64,000 bases of DNA from an uncultured Algibacter sp. (GCF_947487575.1 NZ_CANKXG010000009.1:151804-215803); one strand, 5' to 3'. Positions 34,299 to 44,591 are shown, numbered from the stretch's first letter. Notes: a model not told the origin generated them from the sequence alone. Program-made: numbers and translations.

Positions 34299-36884
34299 AT
34301 GGTATTGCCAAAAAATGTATTTAAGTGTTTATGCTTATTAGTTTCAGTGCTTTTCATTTTAACGCCTCAAAATATAGAGGCGCAAAAGAAAAAGAAAAAA
34401 AAGAAAAAAAACGATACTGAAGTTGTTATTAAACCTCTAAAAAAAGCCAAAGGAAAAAGTATAAAAGACTTAACTAAATCAAGCAAAAAGATTGAAGGTT
34501 TATTTACCATTTATCGAGATACCATTACTGGTGCTATACAAATGGTGATTCCAGAAGATCAATTAAACATGGAGTTTATTCATTTTGCGCAGATTGCTGA
34601 TGGTGTAATGGATGCTGGGCGTATTATTAGAGGATCTTACAGGGGCTCTAAAGTGTTTAAAGTTGAAAAATTTTTTAATAAAATAGAGTTTATTACTCAA
34701 AACACATCTTATTATTTTGATCCAAGCAATCCAATTTCTAAATCAAAAGACGCCAATATAAGTAAAGGTATTATGGCGAGTTTAAAAATTGAAGCTCACG
34801 ATAAAAAAGAAGGTCTATACTTAATAAAAGCTGATAATTTATTTTTAAAAGAAACCTTTTTACAAATAAAACCACCCTCCAGACCAGGTCCCTCCTTTTC
34901 TGCTTTTAAATTAGGAAGTTTAGATAAAAGTAAAACAAAAATTAATAGTATAAATAGTTATCCTGAAAACACTAATTTGGAAGTAGAATATGTGTATTCA
35001 AAACCTTCTGTTTTAAACGGTGGATCTGATGCTGTTTCTGATGGTAGAAATGTAAGTATTAAAGTGTTTCATAGTTTAATTGCTATGCCTAACAATGATT
35101 ATGAACCACGTTTTGATGATCCAAGAGTAGGTTATTTTACAAATCAAGTAACTGATCAAACTTCAGCTAGTTCAACTCCTTATCGCGATTTAATAAATAG
35201 ATGGCATTTAAAAAAGAAAAATCCTAATCAAGCCATTTCAGAGCCAGTAAAACCTATTGTATGGTGGATGGAAAACTCTACCCCTTTGGAGTGGAGAGAA
35301 ACCATTAAAAATGCTGTTTTAGAATGGAATAAAGCTTTTGAAAAAGCAGGTTTTAAAAATGCTATTGTTGTAAAGCAACAACCTGATGATGCCGATTGGG
35401 ATGCTGGAGATATTAGATATAACGTATTGCGATGGACAGCATCACCACAACCTCCATTTGGTGGTTATGGACCAAGTATGAAAAACCCAAAAACAGGTGA
35501 AATTTTTGGAGCAGATATTATGTTAGAATATACAATGATTACTGGTAGTGGTTTTAATTCTAAATTATATGAATCTAATTCAGAAAATTTTGATTTTAGT
35601 GAATATGACAGCGAAATGAATTGTTTGTTTGCTGAGGGTGTTATGGAAAATCTTCATTTTGCAAAATCCGTAGCAATGCTAAACGGTGCCTCCAATTCTG
35701 ATGTAAAGCGTTTACAAAAAGAAACTATTACTGGATTAATCATACATGAAGTTGGTCATACTTTAGGATTAAATCATAATATGAAAGCGAGTCAATTATT
35801 TACTCCTAATCAATTAGCAAATCCTGATTTTATTGAAGGTAAATGTTTAACAGCCTCTATAATGGATTATGCTATTACAAACGTTACCAAAGACAGGAGT
35901 AAGCAAGGGCAATATGATGATGTTACTGTTGGTCCTTATGATATTTGGGCTATTAAACTAGGTTATACACCTTTTAAAACTGAAGCTGATCGTCAAGCTT
36001 TGCTAAATGAATCTACTAAACCAGAGCATATTTTCGGTAATGATGCTGATGATATGCGCTCTTCAGAAAGAGGAATAGATCCAAGAGTAAATGTTTGGGA
36101 TCAGTCAAGTGACCCTATAACCTATTTTATAGATCGTATTGAATTATCAAATGAACTCCTTAAAAGTGCAAAAACTAAATTTATTAAAGAGGGACAATCA
36201 TATAATGAATTAAGACGTGTTTACTATTCGCTAAGCCGACAAAAAGCGAATGCTGGAAATATATTTTCTAGGTACATTGGTGGTGTTTATGTTAATCGTG
36301 CTATGGCAGGTCAAAAAGGAGCTACACAGCCTTATACTCCAGTAAGTTTACTGGATCAAAAAAGAGCAATGAATGCATTAAGTAAATATATTTTTGCTTC
36401 AAATGCGTTTGATGCTCCAAATGATTTATATAATTATTTAGCAAGGCAACGTAGGGGGTTTAATTTTAGATCTTCTCCTGAAGATCCTAAAATACACAAT
36501 CAAGTCTTAGGGTATCAAAAGAGTGTTTTACGTCATCTTTTGCATCCAAATACTTTGCAACGAATTACTGATTCTGAACTATATGGAAACAAATACAAGC
36601 TATCTATGTTTATGACGGATTTAAACAATGCCATTTTTAAGTCTGATATCTATAGTTCTGTGAATTCATTTAGACAAAATCTACAATTAGAATATACTAA
36701 TATGTTGATTGATATGGTAACTGGAAAACATAAAAGTAGATTTACAAATAATGCGAAATCTATGTCCTTATATAACTTAAAAGTTATAAGAGCAATGGCC
36801 GCGCCATCAGGTAACATAGCATCTAGAGCGCATAAACAACATTTAAGAACGCTTATAGATAATGCTGTTAAAGAAATAAAATAG
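34299..36884 (+). CDS. secreted zinc-dependent metalloprotease (DUF5117/DUF4953 type)
   Basis: 861 residues. Signal sequence MVLPKNVFKCLCLLVSVLFI ending NIEA, then a run of Lys (KKKKKKKK) unusual right after a signal peptide. N-terminal DUF5117-like region (GLFTIYRDTITGAIQMVIPE, then FIHFAQIADGVMD) and a catalytic domain with the zincin motif IIHEVGHTLGLNHN at ~483-496 (His-His-His plus Glu) and the downstream TASIMDYAITN Met-turn. The C-terminal ~250 residues match the DUF4953 extension. Likely a periplasmic or outer-membrane protease. Monocistronic with terminator at 36907. Confidence 0.92.
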   Translation: MVLPKNVFKCLCLLVSVLFILTPQNIEAQKKKKKKKKNDTEVVIKPLKKAKGKSIKDLTKSSKKIEGLFTIYRDTITGAIQMVIPEDQLNMEFIHFAQIADGVMDAGRIIRGSYRGSKVFKVEKFFNKIEFITQNTSYYFDPSNPISKSKDANISKGIMASLKIEAHDKKEGLYLIKADNLFLKETFLQIKPPSRPGPSFSAFKLGSLDKSKTKINSINSYPENTNLEVEYVYSKPSVLNGGSDAVSDGRNVSIKVFHSLIAMPNNDYEPRFDDPRVGYFTNQVTDQTSASSTPYRDLINRWHLKKKNPNQAISEPVKPIVWWMENSTPLEWRETIKNAVLEWNKAFEKAGFKNAIVVKQQPDDADWDAGDIRYNVLRWTASPQPPFGGYGPSMKNPKTGEIFGADIMLEYTMITGSGFNSKLYESNSENFDFSEYDSEMNCLFAEGVMENLHFAKSVAMLNGASNSDVKRLQKETITGLIIHEVGHTLGLNHNMKASQLFTPNQLANPDFIEGKCLTASIMDYAITNVTKDRSKQGQYDDVTVGPYDIWAIKLGYTPFKTEADRQALLNESTKPEHIFGNDADDMRSSERGIDPRVNVWDQSSDPITYFIDRIELSNELLKSAKTKFIKEGQSYNELRRVYYSLSRQKANAGNIFSRYIGGVYVNRAMAGQKGATQPYTPVSLLDQKRAMNALSKYIFASNAFDAPNDLYNYLARQRRGFNFRSSPEDPKIHNQVLGYQKSVLRHLLHPNTLQRITDSELYGNKYKLSMFMTDLNNAIFKSDIYSSVNSFRQNLQLEYTNMLIDMVTGKHKSRFTNNAKSMSLYNLKVIRAMAAPSGNIASRAHKQHLRTLIDNAVKEIK

Positions 36885-36906
36885 TTAAATTTTAATTATA
36901 ACAACA

Positions 36907-36936
36907 AAAAAGCTACTTCGTAATTGGAGTAGCTTT
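36907..36936 (+). terminator. terminator after the metalloprotease
   Basis: AAAAGCTACT and AGTAGCTTTT form a 10-bp stem with a ten-base loop, followed by GTTTT. Confidence 0.75.
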
Positions 36937-37050
36937 TGTTTTGAGGTCGCTCATGTTTCTTTTTAGGAACAATTAATTGTTTACTTTATGTTTCATGTGC
37001 TCAAGTTTTATAATACAAAATCTGTGCCAAGGTGTAAGTATATAAAATAG

Positions 37051-37599
37051 TTAGGAATATTTAGTTATTTTGCCTTTTATACCTTTATAAAAGTTATACA
37101 TGTATTCAAAATCAGCATCAATATCATCAGTTGGATAAAATGGTTCTGATATTTTATTTTCTTTATTTTCAAAATCAAGAGTAAACATTATTATAGGAAC
37201 ATTAGCTTGTTTTGCTATATAATAGAAGCCTGTTCGCCAAGTGGCAACCTTTTTTCGGGTACCTTCTGGAGCTAAAGTCATTCGGAACTCTTCATTTTGC
37301 TCAAATAATTTTGCTATAGCTTCTACTTTATTTTCGTTGGATTGTCGGTTTATTGGGGTACCACCTAAGGTCTTAAAAAAATGGCCTAATGGATATACAA
37401 ATAACTCTTTCTTACCAATAAAATTTGTTTTGACACCAACAACTGCCCTTAATAAGACTCCAATATAAAAATCGTGCCAGCTAGTATGAGGAGCTGCGAT
37501 TATTATTGCTTTTTTAATTGAATTTTTAGAAAATGTTGTATTACCACTATGCTGCCAACCTAAAATTTTAAAATATATTAGTTTGGCTAACCACCGCAT
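37051..37599 (-). CDS. 1-acyl-glycerol-3-phosphate acyltransferase-like (PlsC)
   Basis: 182 residues, shorter than typical PlsC (~240). The catalytic H-x4-D is in APHTSWHDFYIGVL, motif II-like FIGKKELFVYPLGHFF, and motif III PEGTRKK. Has a hydrophobic N-terminal helix only weakly. Likely acylates a lysophospholipid or an analogous acceptor at the inner membrane. Lies one base after the end of the iron-dependent dehydrogenase gene (37601), so it is co-transcribed with a Kdo-modifying enzyme, hinting at a lipid A or lipid role. Confidence 0.85.
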   Translation of the reverse strand: MRWLAKLIYFKILGWQHSGNTTFSKNSIKKAIIIAAPHTSWHDFYIGVLLRAVVGVKTNFIGKKELFVYPLGHFFKTLGGTPINRQSNENKVEAIAKLFEQNEEFRMTLAPEGTRKKVATWRTGFYYIAKQANVPIIMFTLDFENKENKISEPFYPTDDIDADFEYMYNFYKGIKGKITKYS

Positions 37600-37600
37600 A

Positions 37601-38683
37601 TTACATTTTTTGGTACAATGCTTTTAATTTTTGATTGGTAATGTTTTTTTTCCAGTTTTTTCCTAGTGCATTTTCCCAAAGTGGCTCTAGGCTTAAAGCA
37701 ACGTCAATCATAATATTAAATTCTTTGTCGCTTAAATCTGCACAAATACCTTTTGGTAATGCAATGTTATGTTTTGCTTTCATTTCTTTGAAAACTTTAA
37801 CGCCTTCAGGATAAAACTCTTCTAAATGGTCAAAAACAATGCAATTGCCAATGCCATGTTTGGTTCCAAGTAAATAAGATAATCCATAACTCATTGCGTG
37901 AGCAATACCTACTTGAGAATATACAATACTCATGCCTCCATGCCATGAAGCCATCATTAGTTTTTCTTGAGCTTCAACATCAGAAAGGTTGTTTTCTAAA
38001 AATATGTCTTTACATAAATCTAGAGCCATATTACCATAGGTTTCGCTAAACGTATTTAGGTAAGTACCAGTTAAAGATTCAATACAATGAATATAGCAAT
38101 CCATTCCTGTATAAAACCATTGTTCTTTCGGAACATCTTTGGTGAGTTCTGAGTCTAAAATAACTTGGTCGAACGGTGTGAAATCTGAGTTTATACCTAG
38201 TTTTTTATTAGGTCCAGTAAGAACTGTAGTTCTTGAAACTTCAGAACCAGTTCCTGATATTGTTGGAATACCAACATGATATATGGCTGGATTTTTAACT
38301 AAATCCCAGCCTTGATAATTTTCAGCTCCGCCATTATTGGTTATCATAATTGAAACAGCCTTAGCTAAGTCTAACAGCGTACCGCCTCCAATGCCAATAA
38401 TACCCGAAGGGCGGGCTTTGGATTTTAGTATGATATCCTCAACAAGTGCATCAACCTGCGATGTTTTAGGTTCCTCTTTTGCCGAAACAAAAATAATTCT
38501 ATCATCATAGGATAGAGATATTCTAGACGATATCCATGCATTACTCTTAAACACATCGTCAATTAAAAAAATAAAAGGAGCGTTGATGCCATGTCGCTTT
38601 GGAGCCAAAACTTCATTTAATTGATTGAAACTACCTCTGCCAAAAATTACTCTCGGCACCATTGGAAAGTTCTTATAACTCAT
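37601..38683 (-). CDS. kdnB: iron-containing alcohol dehydrogenase, KdnB-like (Kdo 8-oxidase)
   Basis: 360 residues of the Fe-ADH family. NAD-binding GIGGGTLLDLAKAVS, FPMVPRVIFGRGSFNQLNEV at the start, PTISGTGSEVSRTTVLTGP, the metal-binding region DCYIHCIESL and HAMSYGLSYLLGTKHGIGNC. The order VPRV-x-FGRGSF and GINSDFTPFDQVILDSEL is what I recall of Shewanella KdnB, which oxidises the C8 hydroxyl of Kdo for 8-amino-Kdo synthesis. kdsB and a HAD phosphatase lie just upstream, which supports a Kdo role. The partner aminotransferase kdnA is not in the window. A generic Fe-ADH cannot be excluded. Confidence 0.65.
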   Translation of the reverse strand: MSYKNFPMVPRVIFGRGSFNQLNEVLAPKRHGINAPFIFLIDDVFKSNAWISSRISLSYDDRIIFVSAKEEPKTSQVDALVEDIILKSKARPSGIIGIGGGTLLDLAKAVSIMITNNGGAENYQGWDLVKNPAIYHVGIPTISGTGSEVSRTTVLTGPNKKLGINSDFTPFDQVILDSELTKDVPKEQWFYTGMDCYIHCIESLTGTYLNTFSETYGNMALDLCKDIFLENNLSDVEAQEKLMMASWHGGMSIVYSQVGIAHAMSYGLSYLLGTKHGIGNCIVFDHLEEFYPEGVKVFKEMKAKHNIALPKGICADLSDKEFNIMIDVALSLEPLWENALGKNWKKNITNQKLKALYQKM

Positions 38684-38821
38684 TTAACTTATTTTCTTTT
38701 ACAAAAGGTAAAAATACCATTATTTTAATTTTACTTACACATATTTTGGAATGAATTTTTGTTAAAACCCATTAGCTACTAATTTCACTTAATCAGAAGG
38801 CGTATTTTAGTTCATTATATA

Positions 38822-39526
38822 TTAATTTAATAGTTTCAATAAATCCTTTAAGGTGTTAATCGTTTTATATGCTTTTCCGTTTTTTTCTTCTTCAGTAACC
38901 TCCTCATGTGCCCATGTGGTATGAAATGGTACATGAATGGCATGCGCTTTTACATTTACTAGTGGTAAAACATCCGATTTTAATGAATTCCCTATCATTA
39001 AAAATTCAGATGGATTAATATCTAAATGATTTAATAAGTTTGAATAATTAGATTCCTTTTTATCACTTAATACTTCTATGTGGTGAAAATAATTTGTTAA
39101 ACCAGACTTCTCTAATTTTCGCTCTTGGTCCAGTAAATCTCCTTTTGTTGCTAAAATTAGTCTGTATTTTTTTGAAAGAACTCTTAAAACATCTTCTACA
39201 CCATCTAGTAATTCAACTGGCTTATTCAGCATATTTTTACCAATGTTTAAAATAGATTCGATAGTTTTTGAAGAAATGTTATAGTTTGATAACTCTAAAG
39301 CAGATTCGACCATAGATAATGTAAAAGCCTTAACTCCATAACCATACAAGGGAAGATTATCAATTTCCATTCTAAACAGTTCTTGGTCTATTTTGTTAGG
39401 GGTTTCATATTTAGATAATAGCTTGGCAAAAGCAGTTTCAGCTTCTCTAAAATAGGTTTCATTAACCCAAAGCGTATCATCGGCATCAAAGCCAATAACT
39501 TTAATGTTATTATAGTCTATTTCCAT
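38822..39526 (-). CDS. HAD-superfamily hydrolase
   Basis: 234 residues. Motif [14 protein letters not shown] (nucleophile Asp), motif [11 protein letters not shown], motif III near KLEKSG, and motif [14 protein letters not shown]. Of the YjjG/haloacid-dehalogenase-like subfamily with a helical cap. Its start overlaps the kdsB stop by ten bases, implying coupling, so it may hydrolyse a Kdo or nucleotide phosphate. Not the standard KdsC, which is shorter and lacks the cap. Confidence 0.85.
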   Translation of the reverse strand: MEIDYNNIKVIGFDADDTLWVNETYFREAETAFAKLLSKYETPNKIDQELFRMEIDNLPLYGYGVKAFTLSMVESALELSNYNISSKTIESILNIGKNMLNKPVELLDGVEDVLRVLSKKYRLILATKGDLLDQERKLEKSGLTNYFHHIEVLSDKKESNYSNLLNHLDINPSEFLMIGNSLKSDVLPLVNVKAHAIHVPFHTTWAHEEVTEEEKNGKAYKTINTLKDLLKLLN

Positions 39527-40245
39527 AGTTTTTTTGCGCGTTCCAAATCTTCTGGAGTATCAATTTCAACACCTTGAACATCTGTTTCTACCATTTTTAT
39601 ACGCTTGCCATACTCTAAATACCTTAATTGCTCTAGTTTTTCCGAGGCTTCTAAAACCTGCATAGGTAGCTTATAAAAATCTAGAATAGCTTGTTTTCTA
39701 AATGCATAAACACCTTTGTGCTTATAATACTTAACACCAACATTTTTATCTCTAGGGTATGGAATTGGGCTTCGCGAAAAATATAGAGCAAAATCAGATT
39801 GATCGATTATAACTTTTACAGTATTTGGGTTGTTAATTTCATCTTCGTCGGTGATATGAACCATTAAAGATGCCAAATCTATATTTTTATCATCATCTCC
39901 CTTAAAGACATCTATAAGTTTAGCTAAAGATGTTTTATCAGTAAAAGGTTCATCGCCTTGAACATTTATAACAACATCGATATCCATTAGTTCTACAGCT
40001 TCAGCTATTCTATCACTTCCGCAGTCATGCTCCTTTTTACTCAAAATAGCCTTGCCTCCATTATTTACAATTTCGTTATAAATAATATTACTATCTGTAA
40101 CTACAAAAACATCATCAAAAAGATTTGTAGCAATAGTAGCTTCGTAAGTTCTTAAAATAACAGTTTTTCCAGCTAAATCTTGCATTAGTTTCCCTGGGAA
40201 ACGAGATGCTGCATATCTGGCAGGAATCATTGAAATTATTTTCAT
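39517..40245 (-). CDS. kdsB: 3-deoxy-manno-octulosonate cytidylyltransferase
   Basis: 242 residues, usual length. Start [20 protein letters not shown] (nucleotide-binding), [12 protein letters not shown] (CTP and Mg), [14 protein letters not shown], and [19 protein letters not shown] near the end. Makes CMP-Kdo for lipopolysaccharide inner core. Followed by the HAD gene with overlap and, 138 bp on, by the KdnB-like gene. Confidence 0.95.
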   Translation of the reverse strand: MKIISMIPARYAASRFPGKLMQDLAGKTVILRTYEATIATNLFDDVFVVTDSNIIYNEIVNNGGKAILSKKEHDCGSDRIAEAVELMDIDVVINVQGDEPFTDKTSLAKLIDVFKGDDDKNIDLASLMVHITDEDEINNPNTVKVIIDQSDFALYFSRSPIPYPRDKNVGVKYYKHKGVYAFRKQAILDFYKLPMQVLEASEKLEQLRYLEYGKRIKMVETDVQGVEIDTPEDLERAKKLWK

Positions 40246-40281
40246 CTATTAAATTTACAAATTTGTTGGTTAGATATTTGT

Positions 40282-40887
40282 TTAGACTACGGAAAGCCAT
40301 TTCAAAAATACTATAATTATTGTAGGATTTATATTTTTAAACTTCTTAAACAATTTAAATATTATAAAAAATATGGCAATTACTAAAATTACTGCTAATA
40401 TGGGAAGAAATATTGATATGATTGACATTACTACTGAAGTTCCCGTTTCAATAGTAGAAACTACCGGATTTGCAATACCTCCTGTTGTGGCTGTTGATGC
40501 TAATCTTGTGATACTTGAGCTTCCTGCGACTGCAGCTGCAGTTCCTCCGCCCGCAATTATAGCTAATGCCCATGTAATTACAGGGCTTAAATCTACAACC
40601 GTAGATAACATAATTGCAGTTCCTGCAAGTGCAGCTAATGGTACCGCAATGCCATCTAATAAATTATCAATGTATGGAATAAAGTAAGCAAAGACTTCTA
40701 CTAATGTAGCTACACCTAGCGTAAGTAACGCTGCTGTACTACCTATCCATTGCCAAGATTCATTAAGTTCCCAAACATCAAAATAGGATGCTAAACTTAA
40801 GGCAAATAGTGGTAAAAAAACTCTAAAACCTACTGATGCTGATAAACCAACACCAAGGCAAATACTAATTATGGTTTCAAATGTCAT
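40282..40887 (-). CDS. DUF4126 membrane protein
   Basis: 201 residues with six or so hydrophobic segments. N-terminal ICLGVGLSASVGFRVFLPLF, the DUF4126 signature, and a Gly/Ala-rich segment (IIAGGGTAAAVAGSSSIT). Inner-membrane protein of unknown role. Sits between kdsB and the RecD-like helicase on the same strand. Confidence 0.85.
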   Translation of the reverse strand: MTFETIISICLGVGLSASVGFRVFLPLFALSLASYFDVWELNESWQWIGSTAALLTLGVATLVEVFAYFIPYIDNLLDGIAVPLAALAGTAIMLSTVVDLSPVITWALAIIAGGGTAAAVAGSSSITRLASTATTGGIANPVVSTIETGTSVVMSIISIFLPILAVILVIAIFFIIFKLFKKFKNINPTIIIVFLKWLSVV

Positions 40888-40907
40888 GTTTTAAATTTAA
40901 TCAAAAA

Positions 40908-42332
40908 CTATTCCTCAAAAAAATCATCCTTAAAACCAATAAGATACAATTTTTCTTTTGCTCTTGTTACTGCTGTATATAACCAACGTAAATACTCTTT
41001 ATCGATTCCGTTAGGTAAATATGGCTGTTCTACAAAAACGGTATTCCATTGCCCTCCTTGCGACTTGTGGCAGGTAATAGCATAAGAGAATTTTACCTGT
41101 AAGGCGTTAAAATGTTTATTCCCTTTAACCTTTAAAAACTTTTTGTATTTGCTGGTTTCGCTCTCAAAATCTTTCATTACTTCTTGATACAATCTGTTTG
41201 AATCTTCATATGGCAATGATGGTGTTTCGGCTTCAATAGTATCTAGAAGTAAAACCGTTTCAAAGGGTTTCATTCGTGGGTAGTCAACCATTCTTATTTT
41301 TACTTCTGCAAAGCGAAAACCATATAATTCTTGAATACTAAATATTTCTAGAACCTCAATAATATCACCATTTGCAATAAAACCCGCTTCGCTTGTTGGT
41401 TTTACCCAAAAATAATTATTTTTAACAACCATTAAATAATCGCCTGCTGTTAATTCATTTTCATTAAACAGAATTCTATTTCTAATTTGTTGGTTGTAAA
41501 GATTTGCTCTTTTATTGCTCCTTACTATAATAGCGGTTTCTTCTTTTCCTAAATCACTATAAGCACCATTTATGGCGTCCATAATTTCATAACCATCAAT
41601 AAGCCTAATAACATCAGTGTAGTCAGATAAATCAAATTTAAAAGAATCAAAAAAGGTATTGGTAAGAGCCTCTCTTAAAACCGTAGCATTAGTTAAAATA
41701 CCAGAACCTTGTTCTTGGCGAACTACTTCATCAAGTTCCATTCTAGTTACCTCTTTATCATAATTTAAGGATAAGGTGCGTTCGTCAAGAGCCGGGCTTA
41801 AATCTAACTTTACAGGTGGTAATTGTGCTGTGTCACCAATTAAAAGTAGTTTGCATTTATGACCAGAATACACATATTGCATTAAATCATCCAATAAAGA
41901 ACCTTTTTCAAATAGTTTAGAGTCTCCTGGAGTATCTGGAATCATAGAAGCTTCATCTACTATAAAAATGGTATTTTTATGCTTATTTGGTTGCAAAACA
42001 AACTTCACTCCCCCATTTTGTTCTTTTTTTGGAAAATATATTTTTTTATGAATAGTAAAAGCCTCTTTTTTAGAATAATTTGAGATTACTTTTGCTGCTC
42101 TACCCGTTGGAGCCATTAAGACAGCACTTTTTTTTGCTTTCCATAAATTTGAAACAATAGCACCAATTATGGTCGTTTTTCCTGTGCCAGCATAACCTTT
42201 TAGTAAATAAAGAGCATTTGGACTTTTGGAAAAAATGAATTCTGTTAGCTGTTGTAAAACAATGTTCTGTTTTAATGTAGGTTTAAACGGAAATTGCTGT
42301 TTTATAATAGAATAAAATTCAGATGAAGTCAT
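40908..42332 (-). CDS. RecD-like ATP-dependent DNA helicase (AAA/UvrD_C_2)
   Basis: 474 residues, SF1B. Walker A LKGYAGTGKTTIIGAIV, Walker B TIFIVDEASMIPD, SF1 motif III LLIGDTAQLPPV, and the C-terminal FSYAITCHKSQGGQWNTVFV plus RWLYTAVTRAKEKLYLIGF. It lacks RecD's nuclease-associated partners nearby, and resembles stand-alone RecD/Dda-type helicases used in replication-fork repair. No leader domain. Confidence 0.92.
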   Translation of the reverse strand: MTSSEFYSIIKQQFPFKPTLKQNIVLQQLTEFIFSKSPNALYLLKGYAGTGKTTIIGAIVSNLWKAKKSAVLMAPTGRAAKVISNYSKKEAFTIHKKIYFPKKEQNGGVKFVLQPNKHKNTIFIVDEASMIPDTPGDSKLFEKGSLLDDLMQYVYSGHKCKLLLIGDTAQLPPVKLDLSPALDERTLSLNYDKEVTRMELDEVVRQEQGSGILTNATVLREALTNTFFDSFKFDLSDYTDVIRLIDGYEIMDAINGAYSDLGKEETAIIVRSNKRANLYNQQIRNRILFNENELTAGDYLMVVKNNYFWVKPTSEAGFIANGDIIEVLEIFSIQELYGFRFAEVKIRMVDYPRMKPFETVLLLDTIEAETPSLPYEDSNRLYQEVMKDFESETSKYKKFLKVKGNKHFNALQVKFSYAITCHKSQGGQWNTVFVEQPYLPNGIDKEYLRWLYTAVTRAKEKLYLIGFKDDFFEE

Positions 42333-42413
42333 TTAAATGAAAACTAATTAAAAATTATTCAAATATAGAAATGATTTTTATGTGCTTTGGTTTTAACGAT
42401 TAAAAAAAAATTG

Positions 42414-42421
42414 TAGATTTG
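42414..42421 (+). promoter_or_regulatory. -7 promoter box (TAGATTTG) of the 42459-44537 operon
   Basis: Exact TANNTTTG, 38 bp before the ATG; a TTG at 42387-42389 is 24 bases upstream, slightly beyond the usual spacing. Confidence 0.5.
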
Positions 42422-42458
42422 CTAAATACCATTAACAAATTTTTAATAAATAGATACT

Positions 42459-43193
42459 ATGACATTTTTTTTAATTGCATTAGCGGTGATTCTAGTTACA
42501 ATTGGCTTGGTAAAGCTAGTTGATAAATTTATCCCTTCTAAATTTAAACCTATTTTGACTATAGCACTTTGGTTATTAATAGCCTTTTTAGGCTACCAAA
42601 CGTATATGTCTATTTATGAACCAATACAGTTTAATAAAGTAAAAAAGAAACGTTACGCAGTAGTTATTGAAAGCTTAAAAGACATTAGAGATGCTCAATT
42701 AGCACATAGACAAGTAACTGGTAAATTTGCAAGTAATTTTGATGGTTTAATTAAATTTATTGATACTGCTGAATATACATTAACGCAGCGTAGAGATTCT
42801 AGCATCATTGATGAGGTATTAACAAAAAGATATGGAGTTGATACAACTAAAGAAATTGTTATTATAGACACGTTAGGTACTGTTGCTGTTAAAGATTCAT
42901 TATTTAAAACTTCAAATCGATATAAAACAATGATGAATGTACCTGTTGGTGAGCCAGGTGCTAAATTTGAAATGAAATCTGGATTTTTAGAACAAAACAA
43001 TATTAAAATTCCTGTTTTTGAAGCTTTAGTAAAAAAGGAAGTTCTTTTAAATGATCAGAATAAAGACCTTATAATTCAAGAAAATCAAGTAGTATCTGTT
43101 GACGGTGTTAATGGGGATGCTTTAAAAGTAGGATCTATGGACGAGGTTAAAACCGGTGGTAACTGGCCAAAAACTTATGGCGATAGCGAATAA
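42459..43193 (+). CDS. conserved membrane-anchored protein of unknown function
   Basis: 244 residues. Two N-terminal membrane segments (FFLIALAVILVTIGLV and ILTIALWLLIAFLGYQTYMS), then a soluble domain with RYAVVIESLKDIRDAQLAH and a long acidic-basic region. The part after the helices (DIRDAQLAHRQVTGKFASN) resembles pseudopilin-type head domains, but this is only a resemblance. First gene of an operon with DUF3822 and rsmD, an order seen in other flavobacteria. Confidence 0.75.
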   Translation: MTFFLIALAVILVTIGLVKLVDKFIPSKFKPILTIALWLLIAFLGYQTYMSIYEPIQFNKVKKKRYAVVIESLKDIRDAQLAHRQVTGKFASNFDGLIKFIDTAEYTLTQRRDSSIIDEVLTKRYGVDTTKEIVIIDTLGTVAVKDSLFKTSNRYKTMMNVPVGEPGAKFEMKSGFLEQNNIKIPVFEALVKKEVLLNDQNKDLIIQENQVVSVDGVNGDALKVGSMDEVKTGGNWPKTYGDSE

Positions 43194-43998
43194 TAGCTCT
43201 AACAAGCTTACAAATATAGAATTGTCCATTCAAGTGAGTTTGAGTGGACTTTCTTTTTCTATACTAAATAGAAACACCAATACTATTGAAATAATAAAGG
43301 AGTTACACTTTGAGAAAAGTTTAAACCCGCTAGAAATTTTAGATGAATTAAAGCATTTATTTTTAAAAGAAACTGTTTTAAAAAGAAACTTCTCTAGTAT
43401 AAATATTATTCATGATAATGATTTATCCACACTAGTACCAAAATCATTATTTAACAAAAACTATTTGGCTGATTATTTAAAATTTAATTCAAAAATTTTA
43501 AAGTCAGATTTTATTGCCTACGATCCCATTTCAGAAAGCAATAGTGTTAATGTTTATGTGCCTTACATAAATATTAATAACTTTATTTATGATAAATTTG
43601 GTGCATTTATTTTTAAACATGTATCAACAATTTTAATAGAATCTATATTACAATTTGAAAAAGAATCTAGCTCCACAAAAATGTATATTAATGTTAGTTC
43701 TAATCATTTTGAAATTTTAATCTTAAAAAAAGGTAATTTAGAACTTTACAATACATTCTCATATTACACAGAAGAAGATTTTATTTATTATATACTCTTT
43801 ACTGCTGAACAACTAGGTCTTAATCCAGAAACACTAAATTTAGTTCTAATAGGTGATATTGTTAAGCATGATAATTTATATAATATAGCTTATAAATATA
43901 TAAGAAATATAAATTTTGGCGACCGAAAAGATACTTTTAAGCATCTTAAAAAAACCAAGTCTATGTATTCTAATTTCACATTGCTAAAAAGTTTTTAA
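43177..43998 (+). CDS. DUF3822-family protein
   Basis: 273 residues from ATG 43177, which overlaps the upstream stop by 17 bases; an in-frame GTG at 43156 is less likely. Starts MAIANNSSNKLTNIELSIQV then SLSGLSFSIL, the family signature. The fold is an actin-like (ASKHA) ATPase pattern as far as can be told: beta-rich N-terminal half, NLVLIGDIVKHDNLY near the end. Role unknown. TAATG overlap with rsmD. Confidence 0.85.
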   Translation: MAIANNSSNKLTNIELSIQVSLSGLSFSILNRNTNTIEIIKELHFEKSLNPLEILDELKHLFLKETVLKRNFSSINIIHDNDLSTLVPKSLFNKNYLADYLKFNSKILKSDFIAYDPISESNSVNVYVPYININNFIYDKFGAFIFKHVSTILIESILQFEKESSSTKMYINVSSNHFEILILKKGNLELYNTFSYYTEEDFIYYILFTAEQLGLNPETLNLVLIGDIVKHDNLYNIAYKYIRNINFGDRKDTFKHLKKTKSMYSNFTLLKSF

Positions 43999-44537
43999 TG
44001 AGAATTATATCAGGTCTTTATAAAAGTAGAAAAATAGTAGCACCAAAAAACTTGCCTGTGCGCCCTACTACAGATATGGCAAAAGAGTCCTTGTTTAATA
44101 TCATCAACAATTTATACTATTTCGATGATATTTTAGTTTTAGACCTTTTTGCAGGCACCGGAAATATTAGTTATGAGTTTGCTTCAAGAGGCACCGAGCA
44201 AATAATATCTGTAGATCAAGATTTTGGTTGCATAAAATTTATAAACCAAACTTCAGAGAAATTTGAAATGCCAATTCAAACTATTAAAAGTGATGTGTTT
44301 AAGTTTTTAGAAAAGGCTACCATACAATCAAATATTATTTTTGCCGACCCACCTTATAATTTCTCAGACGAGCAATTTGCAAAAATACCAGAACTTATTT
44401 TTTCTAATGATTTATTGCTCGAAGATGGTGTTTTGATAGTTGAACACTCTAAGCACACTAAGCTTTCAGAGTTAGAAAACTATCAATATTCAAAAAGTTA
44501 TGGAGGCAATGTATTTAGCTTTTTCGAAAAAGCATAA
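43998..44537 (+). CDS. rsmD: 16S rRNA (guanine-966-N2)-methyltransferase
   Basis: 179 residues. Starts MRIISGLYKSRKIVAPKNLP and VRPTTDMAKESLFNII, then the SAM motif VLDLFAGTGNISYEFASRG and the N2-specific catalytic motif IFADPPYNF (D/NPPY). Methylates G966 of 16S rRNA on the small subunit. Start overlaps the DUF3822 stop (TAATG). Confidence 0.95.
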   Translation: MRIISGLYKSRKIVAPKNLPVRPTTDMAKESLFNIINNLYYFDDILVLDLFAGTGNISYEFASRGTEQIISVDQDFGCIKFINQTSEKFEMPIQTIKSDVFKFLEKATIQSNIIFADPPYNFSDEQFAKIPELIFSNDLLLEDGVLIVEHSKHTKLSELENYQYSKSYGGNVFSFFEKA

Positions 44538-44591
44538 TTTGATTTATATTTTTATAACTCATTTTTTTTCAGTAATTTAGAAATCTCCTTA

